Made by a program: the position numbers and the translations under genes. From Candidatus Aenigmatarchaeota archaeon (GTDB lineage Archaea; Aenigmatarchaeota; Aenigmatarchaeia; QMZP01), in contig DAOUYM010000043.1 in assembly GCA_030666115.1 (NCBI GenBank), positions 1-6,718 on the forward strand: DNA of 6,718 nt. The letters are read 5' to 3'. Below the pieces are notes generated by a model. It was not told the origin of the DNA, made no database searches, and saw only the letters and a list, made by a program, of their open reading frames with translations. This document shows positions 1-5,331 of the stretch, piece after piece (within the stretch, counting starts at the first letter, position 1; each line of letters opens with the position of its first letter).

Positions 1-602
1 GGGGAGAAAGGATTGCAGTACAAACAATCTCACCATCCCACTACCTTCTACTGAATGTTCTTAGGGAAGCTGGGGTTTCGAGTGATGAAGTCACATTACT
101 TCCAACCGAGGCAGGGATGGCAGGAGCAGCATTTCTTACAGGGAGCATTGATGTGGCGGTTACATGGGAACCGTGGCTGAGCAGGGCCTCTGAGAGAGAG
201 GATGGCAGGATATTGTTCTCCACAAAAGAATCCCCTGAGCTAATATATGACATACTCATCACGAGAGGAGACCTGACCAGCCAGGAGAAAGAGGATGTTA
301 GGGCCGTTTTAAGGGCATGGTTCAAGGCATTGGAATGGATGGAGGAGCATCCGAATGAAACAGTGGATATATTTTCAAGAGATCTGGGTCTGCCGAAGAA
401 GGAGGTGGAGTTTTTCTTTACAAAACTGGAATTCATGAGCTACGATGATAACTTAAAATTCTATGGTACTAGAGACAATTTGGGACCAGTTAAGAACTAC
501 ACAAATAATGCGGCAGACATCTGGTTTGAGGAAGATATCATAGAAGAGAAGCCGAAACCAGAAGATATAATAGACCCAAGCTACCTAAATGACTTATATT
601 AA
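1..602 (+). CDS. ABC transporter substrate-binding protein, NitT/TauT/SsuA-like (5' end missing)
   Basis: C-terminal 199 residues of a periplasmic/extracellular substrate-binding protein of the NMT1/SsuA/TauA class, which captures a small solute and delivers it to the permease. The frame is open from the left edge (first full codon at 3), so the ATG at 117 is internal. The signal peptide and roughly the first third lie outside the window. Supporting sequence: a segment like IAVQTISPSHYLLLNVL just after the edge, then an EAG...AAFLTGSIDVAVTWEPWLS segment; the VTWEPW motif is typical of this class, in the second lobe. The end is a helical domain followed by a Glu/Lys/Pro-rich tail and a TAA stop. 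It is followed after 20 nt by the permease and then the ATPase, so it forms one operon with them. The ligand (sulfonate, nitrate, pyrimidine precursor or other) cannot be told from the visible part. The family assignment is firm. Confidence 0.9.
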   Translation, partial: GERIAVQTISPSHYLLLNVLREAGVSSDEVTLLPTEAGMAGAAFLTGSIDVAVTWEPWLSRASEREDGRILFSTKESPELIYDILITRGDLTSQEKEDVRAVLRAWFKALEWMEEHPNETVDIFSRDLGLPKKEVEFFFTKLEFMSYDDNLKFYGTRDNLGPVKNYTNNAADIWFEEDIIEEKPKPEDIIDPSYLNDLY

Positions 603-622
603 ACAAAAAATAAAAATATAAT

Positions 623-1429
623 ATGCACAGACACAGGAAACTGCACCTGTATTTTGAAAAGGAAAGAAAAACAAGATTCATCCTGTTTGGGATTCTGGGT
701 TTTGTGATTCTGGTCGCTATATGGTCACTGATAACCTACACTGGTCTTGTAAAGCCGCTATTCCTACCCACACCCACAGCCGTCTTGGAAGGAACGATCG
801 ATCTGTTCGTGAATCAGAATTTTATGAATGACATAATAGCGAGTATCTACAGAATCTTTGCAGGATTTGTCATCGCTGCAGTGATTGCTATTCCGTTGGG
901 CATAGTTATTGGTATTTCAAAAACATCAGAGGCTTTTGTTGGACCAGTAGTCAGTTTCGTACGCTACATGCCTGCTGCCGCCTTCATTCCGTTAGCTATA
1001 CTCTGGCTGGGTATAGGTGATGTGGAAAAGATGTTCATCATCTTCATAGGAACCTTCCCATATCTGACCTTATTGGTAGCTGATGTCGTTATGAATGTTG
1101 ACAGAAACCACATTAACGTTGCCCGCTCTTTCGGAGCCAAGAATAAAACGATTATCAAGGAGGTTGTCATCCCTTCTTCCCTTCCTGGGATATGGGACTC
1201 GTTAAGGATAATGGCCGGTATTGGCTGGACATATATAATTGTGGCAGAGCTTGTTGCTGCTAGTTCAGGTATCGGTCACGTCATAATAGAAGCCCAGAGG
1301 TATCTATTGACCTCAAACATCATTACGGGGTTGATTGTTATAGGAATCCTGGGATTGATCACAGATCTGATTTTCAGATATTCATACAAAAGATTCTTCC
1401 CGTATTCGATAAAGGGCAAGATACTATGA
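623..1429 (+). CDS. ABC transporter permease, TauC/SsuC-like
   Basis: Integral membrane subunit (268 aa, the usual length) of the importer. Hydrophobic segments lie at about 17-39, 75-98, 107-131, 134-155, 196-216 and 233-253, giving six predicted helices. The EAA loop that docks on the ATPase is at about 166-192 (ARSFGAKNK...IPSSLPGI, with the conserved Gly and the LP pair). The stretch RYMPAAAFIPLAILWLGIG and the TYIIVAELVAA segment are typical of nitrate/taurine/sulfonate-type permeases. The start at 623 is preceded by an A-rich leader with no Shine-Dalgarno. No better in-frame start is seen, and translation may be coupled to the upstream binding-protein gene 20 nt away. The TGA stop overlaps the ATPase start as ATGA (1426-1429), the usual sign of translational coupling, and shows that TGA is read as stop in this genome. 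Substrate unknown. Confidence 0.93.
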   Translation: MHRHRKLHLYFEKERKTRFILFGILGFVILVAIWSLITYTGLVKPLFLPTPTAVLEGTIDLFVNQNFMNDIIASIYRIFAGFVIAAVIAIPLGIVIGISKTSEAFVGPVVSFVRYMPAAAFIPLAILWLGIGDVEKMFIIFIGTFPYLTLLVADVVMNVDRNHINVARSFGAKNKTIIKEVVIPSSLPGIWDSLRIMAGIGWTYIIVAELVAASSGIGHVIIEAQRYLLTSNIITGLIVIGILGLITDLIFRYSYKRFFPYSIKGKIL

Positions 1430-2238
1430 AAGCAAAGCTTGAAGTAAAGAACGTGTACAAGGTTTTTCTTAGTCGTAATAAGGAAACACCTGCCCTATCA
1501 GATATGAGTTTTTCTATAAGGGAAAAGGAGTTCGTATCAGTTGTGGGACCCTCTGGGTGCGGGAAGACGACACTCATAAATCTTGTCGCGGGATTTTATG
1601 CTCCAACAAAGGGCGAGATTTTATTAAACGATAAAAGGATAATGTATCCTGGGGCGGATAGGGGAGTCGTGTTCCAGAAGTACACATCGTTCCCATGGCT
1701 TACGGTTCTTGATAACATAAAATTCGGATTAAAGATAATCAACTTCCCACACAAGGAAAGAGAGAAGATAGCGAAGGAGTATGTGAAGATAGTGGGGCTT
1801 AATGGTTTTGAGAATGAATATCCCAAGAATCTGTCAGGAGGTATGCAGCAGCGTGTTGCGCTGGCAAGGACACTTGCTACCAATCCTGATATTCTCCTCA
1901 TGGACGAACCATTTGGTGCTTTGGACACCCAGACGAGGAGGTTCATGCAGGATTTGTTATTGCAGATATGGAAGAAAACCCGTAAAACAATCTTGTTTGT
2001 GACCCATGATGTTGATGAGGCCCTTTTTATGGCAGACAAAGTCTTAGTGATGAGCACCCGTCCCGGGCACATCAAGGATATCGTAGATGTCGGTCTGGAA
2101 AGACCACGGAACTTAAAGATTGAATTTTCAAACAAATACATAAAACTTAAAGAACATATCCAGAAAATAATCACAAAAGAATCCCTAAAATCCCTAAATG
2201 AGCCAATCCCCGAGACCATCAAACAACTGTATCAATAA
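1426..2238 (+). CDS. ABC transporter ATP-binding protein, TauB/SsuB-like
   Basis: Cytoplasmic ATPase (270 aa) that powers the importer. All nucleotide-binding motifs are intact: Walker A GPSGCGKTT at 41-49, Q-loop Gln84 (VVFQKYTSFPWLTVLDNI), signature LSGGMQQR at 136-143, Walker B ILLMDEP at 156-162, D-loop ALDT and H-loop His194 (VTHDVDEA). The Q-loop followed by PWLTVLDNI and the ending MSTRPGHI are typical of the nitrate/sulfonate/taurine group. The C-terminal 50 residues are basic and helical, without a recognisable regulatory (CBS or NIL) domain. The start overlaps the permease stop (ATGA). Only a weak purine run (AAAGGGCAAG) precedes it, so coupling to permease translation is likely. 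The gene ends 17 nt from the converging end of the minus-strand gene at 2256. Confidence 0.95.
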   Translation: MKAKLEVKNVYKVFLSRNKETPALSDMSFSIREKEFVSVVGPSGCGKTTLINLVAGFYAPTKGEILLNDKRIMYPGADRGVVFQKYTSFPWLTVLDNIKFGLKIINFPHKEREKIAKEYVKIVGLNGFENEYPKNLSGGMQQRVALARTLATNPDILLMDEPFGALDTQTRRFMQDLLLQIWKKTRKTILFVTHDVDEALFMADKVLVMSTRPGHIKDIVDVGLERPRNLKIEFSNKYIKLKEHIQKIITKESLKSLNEPIPETIKQLYQ

Positions 2239-2255
2239 TGTTCGAAAGATGTTGT

Positions 2256-2858
2256 TTATATCTCTCTTATCCAGACCTTATTAATCGATTCCCCAACTTC
2301 CTTGAACCCATTACTCAAGAACCTCTCTGGTTTTTCCCACTCGTAGGGATATGTGTTTGTTAATTTCTTCTTATTATACACATCCTTTCCAACTCGTGCG
2401 AGAATATCGAGTGTTAATGAAGTTAAATCAAGGTCTTCATTGTAATCTTTAATAATACCCGAATCTATGAATGATGGATCATAATCCCTGATATGGATAT
2501 CTTCTTCGCGAACCCTAAAAACCAAATGACCGAATTTCACCTCGGTTTCTGGAGATAACTTATTCAAGAATATATATTTGGTGGTCCGTGGCGAGTGGAT
2601 TAATCTAATTGCAATAAGCATATCATCATAATCGGCATGTGAAGCTAACATATAAACATGTTCGGTAACTCCTTCTCCGTTATCTTTCGGCCTGTGTTTT
2701 TTCGGGACGTCCCCGAAATATTCAGAAACACAAAACTCCTGATCATTAAATTTAATTATGCACTCTTCTGTTATGGGAAATATACCATTCTCTAACGTAA
2801 GAGGCGTAAATTTACCTCTCTGGTTACCAGGGTCTAAATATCCCAGATATGATTTCAT
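2256..2858 (-). CDS. hypothetical protein, 200 aa
   Basis: I do not recognise this protein. The ORF is complete, starting at ATG 2858 (minus strand) and ending in TAA at 2256. The product is 200 aa, soluble and acidic, with no signal peptide, membrane helix, cysteine cluster or obvious nucleotide-binding motif. It appears to mix beta strands and loops in the first half (for example KYIFLNKLSPETEVKFGHLV) with helices towards the end (DLTSLTLDILARVGKDVY). The start is supported by a TATA-like element centred about 26 nt upstream on the minus strand (TTTATAG at 2880-2886). This fits a leaderless transcript beginning at or near the ATG, as no Shine-Dalgarno is present. The gene looks AT-richer than metK and the alkylation-repair gene. 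It converges on the ABC operon and diverges from the alkylation-repair gene. The overlapping plus-strand frame (2758-2904) is only the open upstream part of the alkylation-repair frame. Confidence 0.72.
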   Translation of the reverse strand: MKSYLGYLDPGNQRGKFTPLTLENGIFPITEECIIKFNDQEFCVSEYFGDVPKKHRPKDNGEGVTEHVYMLASHADYDDMLIAIRLIHSPRTTKYIFLNKLSPETEVKFGHLVFRVREEDIHIRDYDPSFIDSGIIKDYNEDLDLTSLTLDILARVGKDVYNKKKLTNTYPYEWEKPERFLSNGFKEVGESINKVWIREI

Positions 2859-2879
2859 AACAAATGGTGAGGGAGTAAA

Positions 2880-2890
2880 CTATAAATTAA
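2880..2890. promoter_or_regulatory. shared TATA element of two divergent genes
   Basis: CTATAAATTAA reads as a TATA-like box on the plus strand and as TTAATTTATAG on the minus strand. Its centre is about 26 nt before the minus-strand ATG (2858) and about 29 nt before the plus-strand ATG at 2914 (20 nt before the one at 2905). No Shine-Dalgarno precedes either gene. In archaea the TATA centre lies about 25-27 nt before the transcription start, so both transcripts could be leaderless or nearly so. This is inference from spacing only. Confidence 0.45.
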
Positions 2891-2904
2891 TATCCGTCAT
2901 CCAA

Positions 2905-3618
2905 ATGAGTTATATGGTAAAGGATACACAATATGAAGACATCATAAAGAATCTCAGGTCCATGAAGAATCCAGGGAACATCCAGGGAATGCAGAGATTC
3001 GGTATCCGTGGGAAGGAGATGCTGGGGATACCCATGCCCATGATAAGGAAGATGGCAAAGGATATCGGAAAGGACCACAGTCTTGCCGGAAAGTTATGGA
3101 AGTCCGGAATACATGAGGCAAGGCTCCTGGCGTGTTTTGTTGATGACCCGGAGCAGGTGACAGAGAAGCAGATGGAGGACTGGGTGAAGGACTTTGATTC
3201 CTGGGACATTGTTGACCAGTGCTGCGGCCAGCTCTTTGACAGGACCCGGTTCGTGGAGAAGAAGATAGACGAATGGACAGAAAGGAAAGAGGAGTTTGTC
3301 AAGCGGTCAGGATTCGTCCTTATGGCCACCAGGTCCGTCCACGACAAAGGGGCGAAGGACAGGGAGTTCGAGAGATATTTCATGATAATGAAGAAACACT
3401 CAACAGACGAGAGGAACTTCGTGAGGAAGGCGGTCAACTGGGCCCTCCGGCAGATAGGGAAGCGTAACATCTCTCTCAACAGGAAGGCAATCAGGGCCGG
3501 GGAAGAGATCCAGATGATCGATTCCAGGGCAGCGAGATGGATCGCAAACGACGCTCTCAGGGAACTGAGGAGCGAGGCTGTCCGCGAAAGACTACAGAAA
3601 ACTTTAAATATGGTTTAA
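2905..3618 (+). CDS. DNA alkylation repair protein, AlkD-like HEAT-repeat family
   Basis: A 237-aa member of the DNA alkylation repair family (PF08713 type, helical HEAT-like repeats). Characterised relatives such as Bacillus cereus AlkD are glycosylases that remove cationic alkylated bases such as 3- and 7-alkylpurines. Visible family blocks are LWKSGIHEARLLA, WVKDFDSWDIVDQ, FVKRSGFVLMA, DERNFVRKAVNWALRQIG and ARWIANDALREL. Trp100, Asp104, Arg134 and Trp179 (counted from ATG 2905) plausibly match AlkD's Trp109, Asp113, Arg148 and Trp187; this is alignment by eye. Starts at 2905 and 2914 are both possible. The frame is open back to 2758, but that part lies antisense inside the neighbouring gene and the family begins near 2905-2914. 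The last residues (TLNMV) and the stop are encoded by the TATA/operator DNA of the following cassette. A second copy of the normal gene end lies at 4742-4840, so this 3' end appears to be a substitute. Confidence 0.9.
   Translation: MSYMVKDTQYEDIIKNLRSMKNPGNIQGMQRFGIRGKEMLGIPMPMIRKMAKDIGKDHSLAGKLWKSGIHEARLLACFVDDPEQVTEKQMEDWVKDFDSWDIVDQCCGQLFDRTRFVEKKIDEWTERKEEFVKRSGFVLMATRSVHDKGAKDREFERYFMIMKKHSTDERNFVRKAVNWALRQIGKRNISLNRKAIRAGEEIQMIDSRAARWIANDALRELRSEAVRERLQKTLNMV
3526..3582 (+). repeat. left copy of 57-bp near-direct repeat (alkylation-repair 3' end)
   Basis: These 19 codons encode RAARWIANDALRELRSEAV within the intact alkylation-repair gene and match 4742-4798 at 51 of 57 bases by hand count. 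Four differences are silent third-position changes. Two change the residue (R/K and S/G). Beyond this block the copies diverge quickly. The pair brackets the nucleotidyltransferase/HEPN cassette. Confidence 0.85.
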
Positions 3619-3645
3619 AACCATAATACTATGGTATAATATGGT
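3603..3645 (+). promoter_or_regulatory. TATA box plus four phased TATGGT sites: putative operator of the NTase/HEPN cassette
   Basis: A consensus archaeal TATA box, TTTAAATA, lies at 3603-3610. Four copies of the hexamer TATGGT follow at 3609-3614 (+), 3620-3625 (as ACCATA, minus orientation), 3630-3635 (+) and 3640-3645 (+), so start-to-start spacing is 11, 10 and 10 bp, one helical turn each. The first two form a perfect inverted repeat with 8-bp arms and a 1-bp centre (3609-3625). The fourth includes the ATG of the nucleotidyltransferase gene at 3641. The expected transcription start (about 3631-3633) falls among the sites, so a bound repressor would block it. The winged-helix domain of the gene product is the natural candidate binder. 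Confidence 0.6.
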
Positions 3646-4210
3646 TAATGAGAAGTCAGCTATCCTCAGGCTATTGATAGAGAATCAGGGAACAGAATAT
3701 AGCATCAGGCAAATTTCCCAGATAAGAAAAATCAATTACAAATCGGCATACTACAACATAAAAAAACTCGAAAAGGAAAGGATCATTACAGTCAAAAAAC
3801 AGGGAAATATATCACTATGCTCTTTTAACGGGAAGTTCAATGAATCGGTATACAGGGTTGAACATTTGAGAAGGGATATCCTGCTGAAAAACAAGAACTT
3901 TAGGGTATTATACAACCGAATAAGCAAGATCAACAAACAGTTCATACTCATATTATTCGGTTCTCATGTGAAAGGAAAGAAAAACAGGCATTCTGATATC
4001 GATCTTCTCTTGATATCGGATGATCCCAAAAAGATACAAAATGAGCTTGATCTTATCCCTCTGAACATACACTTGACTCACATGAACTACGAAGATTTCA
4101 TGTCCATGCTTAAATCAAAAGAGCTAACCGTTGTTTCAGAGGCTATTAAAAAGAACATAATATTGTTGGGTATAGAGGATTTTTACAGGTTGATTGAGAA
4201 TGCTAGGTGA
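3641..4210 (+). CDS. winged-helix nucleotidyltransferase (MNT-type, putative antitoxin of a HEPN/MNT pair)
   Basis: A 189-aa cytoplasmic protein. Residues 1 to about 65 form a winged-helix DNA-binding domain (LLIENQGTEYSIRQIS, then a recognition-helix region NYKSAYYNIKKLEKERIITV and a beta wing). Residues about 95-160 are a minimal nucleotidyltransferase fold with the motif GS (107-108) followed by DID (119-121), the GSx10DxD signature. In the MNT/HEPN toxin-antitoxin systems studied, such enzymes add AMP to the HEPN toxin and neutralise it. The DNA-binding domain suggests autorepression through the TATGGT array overlapping its own start. The third acidic residue expected in the next core strand is not obvious: that strand reads LNIHLTHM. 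No Shine-Dalgarno is present and the leader would be only about 10 nt. The gene overlaps the upstream-extended HEPN frame by 11 nt (4200-4210), suggesting coupled translation. Confidence 0.85.
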   Translation: MVNEKSAILRLLIENQGTEYSIRQISQIRKINYKSAYYNIKKLEKERIITVKKQGNISLCSFNGKFNESVYRVEHLRRDILLKNKNFRVLYNRISKINKQFILILFGSHVKGKKNRHSDIDLLLISDDPKKIQNELDLIPLNIHLTHMNYEDFMSMLKSKELTVVSEAIKKNIILLGIEDFYRLIENAR

Positions 4211-4262
4211 GAAAAGAATAAAAGAGGCCGAAAGAAACGTCAGAGAATATATAGAAGAATGA
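4200..4262 (+). other. upstream in-frame segment of the HEPN gene, ended by TGA
   Basis: ATG at 4200 opens a 20-codon frame (MLGEKRIKEAERNVREYIEE) that ends in TGA at 4260-4262. It is in the same frame as the HEPN gene that resumes at once (L, then TTG 4266, LKKREFEE). The peptide is an amphipathic helix of the type that normally starts this HEPN protein group, and its ATG overlaps the nucleotidyltransferase gene end by 11 nt, as expected for a coupled toxin gene. The simplest reading is that the original HEPN gene began here and a single base change, for example GGA (Gly) to TGA, now splits it. The ancestral codon is inferred from memory of related proteins, not computed. Confidence 0.55.
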
Positions 4263-4265
4263 CTG

Positions 4266-4721
4266 TTGAAAAAACGGGAATTCGAGGAAATAATATTCCA
4301 TGTGTTCAAGAAAAATGCGAAAGAAAGCCTAGAACTGGCCAATTTCATCGAAAATGAAGGTAAATCTGATTTATGGGTCATTGTTATTTCCTACTATTCC
4401 ATGTACTATATAGCGAATGCTGTTTTATACAAAATGGGCTATAAGGTCGGCGAAAAGATTTCCCATAAGGTGACTGCTGATGCCCTAATTGTTTTTGTAA
4501 GAAAGAAACTGGCCGGTAGCCTTCTTGAGAGTTATGAGGAAATCCGGGAGGAAGCGTTGGCTGGGATAAGGGCGGACAGTCTTCTGGAATCCTTTGATTT
4601 TGAGAGGAAAAAGAGGGGTCTTATACAATACCAGACAAAGGAAGTAGAAAAACATTCCAAAGCTAAAACGTCCCTGGAAAGGGCAAAGGAATTCATGTTC
4701 GAAATGGAGAAGTTATTGTAG
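4266..4721 (+). CDS. HEPN-domain protein (putative toxin of the HEPN/MNT pair), frame split by upstream TGA
   Basis: The 151-aa open part of a HEPN (higher eukaryote and prokaryote nucleotide-binding) protein, an all-helical fold. It has a first helix FKKNAKESLELANFIEN (14-30), the hallmark second helix WVIVISYYSMYYIANAVLYKMGYK (37-60), a segment EKISHKVTADALIVFVRKKL, and a long C-terminal helix carrying ERKKRG and YQTKE. HEPN partners of MNT nucleotidyltransferases are typically RNases acting as toxins. Here the usual Rx4-6H catalytic motif is not found in either the short or the extended form, so RNase activity is uncertain. Translation of this part alone would need the TTG at 4266, 3 nt after the TGA, by reinitiation or with a poor ribosome site (AGAAG). 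Otherwise the gene is a pseudogene through the TGA at 4260. The end is TAG at 4719-4721, 20 nt before the duplicated alkylation-repair fragment. Confidence 0.7.
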   Translation: MKKREFEEIIFHVFKKNAKESLELANFIENEGKSDLWVIVISYYSMYYIANAVLYKMGYKVGEKISHKVTADALIVFVRKKLAGSLLESYEEIREEALAGIRADSLLESFDFERKKRGLIQYQTKEVEKHSKAKTSLERAKEFMFEMEKLL

Positions 4722-4741
4722 AAAAACATAAATTATATCAC

Positions 4742-4798
4742 AAGGCAGCGAGATGGATCGCGAATGACGCCCTCAGGGAACTGAGGGGCGAGGCAGTC
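4742..4798 (+). repeat. right copy of 57-bp near-direct repeat
   Basis: Partner of 3526-3582 in the same orientation, 1216 bp downstream. Six mismatches in 57 bases, four of them silent, indicate that both copies evolved as coding DNA for some time. This is not a fresh exact target-site duplication. Confidence 0.85.
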
Positions 4799-4840
4799 CA
4801 GAATAGGCTGAAGCAGAAGAAAACCGATGCCGGACAGTAA
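4742..4840 (+). pseudogene. remnant 3' end of an AlkD-like DNA alkylation repair gene
   Basis: In-frame coding remnant without a start codon, 32 residues and TAA (KAARWIANDALRELRGEAV, then a Lys/Gln-rich tail ending DAGQ). The first 19 codons match the end of the intact gene at 3526-3582 at 51 of 57 bases. The tails then differ: here the ending looks like a normal lysine-rich family C-terminus, whereas the intact gene ends in TLNMV encoded by promoter DNA. This is probably the original gene end, displaced by the nucleotidyltransferase/HEPN cassette, or the last trace of a tandem paralogue. No promoter or start serves it, so no product is expected. Confidence 0.8.
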
Positions 4841-4873
4841 GATGAGGACCGTGGGCCAGTTGGAACAGTCTGA

Positions 4874-5167
4874 CTATTTCCCGTGCTTCTTTCCCTTCCT
4901 GAAGAACGATTTTGTGGTCAGGTACATCCATTTGAGGTGCAGGATTATGTGTATCGTTATTGTTATCAGCAGCAGCATACCGGATACGTCATGCAACATC
5001 GACCACGTGTACTTGGTTATGCCGAGATAGGAATATACATGAAAGTTCCCTGTCAGCGGGTCTCCCAGAAACCAGTACTTCACCACACTCGTGACTGAAA
5101 GTATTATAAACAGCACCAGCATCAGCATATCCAGGACATAGTTTACTTTTCTCATAACATCTAACAT
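4874..5167 (-). CDS. small DUF4405-like membrane protein (putative cytochrome b-type)
   Basis: A 97-aa membrane protein with hydrophobic helices at about 11-29 and 62-78, separated by a loop containing GDPLTGNFHVYSYLGI. The second helix carries W55, H59 (MLHDVSG), H73 and H77 followed by KW (IHIILHLKW). This H...G......H...H..W pattern resembles the DUF4405 group, small membrane proteins proposed to bind haem and often linked to flavinylated electron-transfer systems. His43 in the loop is a further candidate ligand. No redox partner gene is visible in the window, so a role in electron transfer is inferred from family only. The start could be ATG 5167 or ATG 5155 (MRKVNYVLD), and neither has a Shine-Dalgarno. 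A TATA-like CTTTAAAAA on the minus strand (5194-5202) lies about 30 nt before 5167, favouring that start. The gene is divergent from metK and converges on the alkylation-repair remnant. Confidence 0.75.
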   Translation of the reverse strand: MLDVMRKVNYVLDMLMLVLFIILSVTSVVKYWFLGDPLTGNFHVYSYLGITKYTWSMLHDVSGMLLLITITIHIILHLKWMYLTTKSFFRKGKKHGK

Positions 5168-5331
5168 CTAATATATTCTGCCTGCTTAAATGGTTTTTAA
5201 AGGATGGAATATTCCCCACATGAATTTTTAATTCTTTCCGGAATGCATACAAATAAAAGGTTACGGCGCAAACTGTTATTACATTCTAATTACTGATGAA
5301 TCGGGATTGGAGTTTTTGAGGAGGTTTTAAT
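5168..5331. promoter_or_regulatory. divergent intergenic region between the DUF4405-like gene and metK
   Basis: These 164 bp should hold promoters for both neighbours. On the minus strand CTTTAAAAA (5194-5202) is a fair TATA candidate for the membrane-protein gene. On the plus strand the AT-rich CAAATAAAAGG (5250-5260) could serve metK, giving a leader of about 50 nt. A perfect 10-bp palindrome, GGAATATTCC, lies at 5206-5215. I see no SAM riboswitch-like fold, tRNA or small ORF. All promoter calls rest on sequence resemblance only. Confidence 0.35.
5318..5325 (+). promoter_or_regulatory. strong Shine-Dalgarno of metK
   Basis: GAGGAGGT ends 6 nt before the ATG at 5332. It is the only near-perfect Shine-Dalgarno before a gene in the window and fixes the metK start. 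Confidence 0.85.

Noticed and set aside
1596..2222. Long minus-strand open frame opposite the ATPase gene, and similar frames opposite the repair, permease and metK genes
   Set aside because: These are antisense shadows of clear family members on the other strand, with no protein-like composition or promoter.
2221..2257. Inverted repeat AAACAAC / GTTGTTT between the converging ABC and hypothetical genes as a bidirectional terminator
   Set aside because: Arms are only 7 bp and AT-rich with a 23-nt loop. Such a stem is weak and could arise by chance.
2758..2904. Upstream extension of the alkylation-repair reading frame to an ATG at 2758
   Set aside because: It lies antisense within the complete minus-strand gene, and its peptide does not resemble the family. 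The family N-terminus and the TATA element place the start at 2905 or 2914.
4260..4262. TGA read as glycine or another amino acid by an alternative genetic code
   Set aside because: TGA ends the permease in an ATGA overlap and the nucleotidyltransferase gene, so it acts as a stop elsewhere in the window. A local mutation or reinitiation is simpler.
3526..4798. The 57-bp repeats as target-site duplications or transposon ends
   Set aside because: They are coding, 10% diverged mainly at silent positions, in direct orientation, and no transposase or terminal inverted repeats are present.
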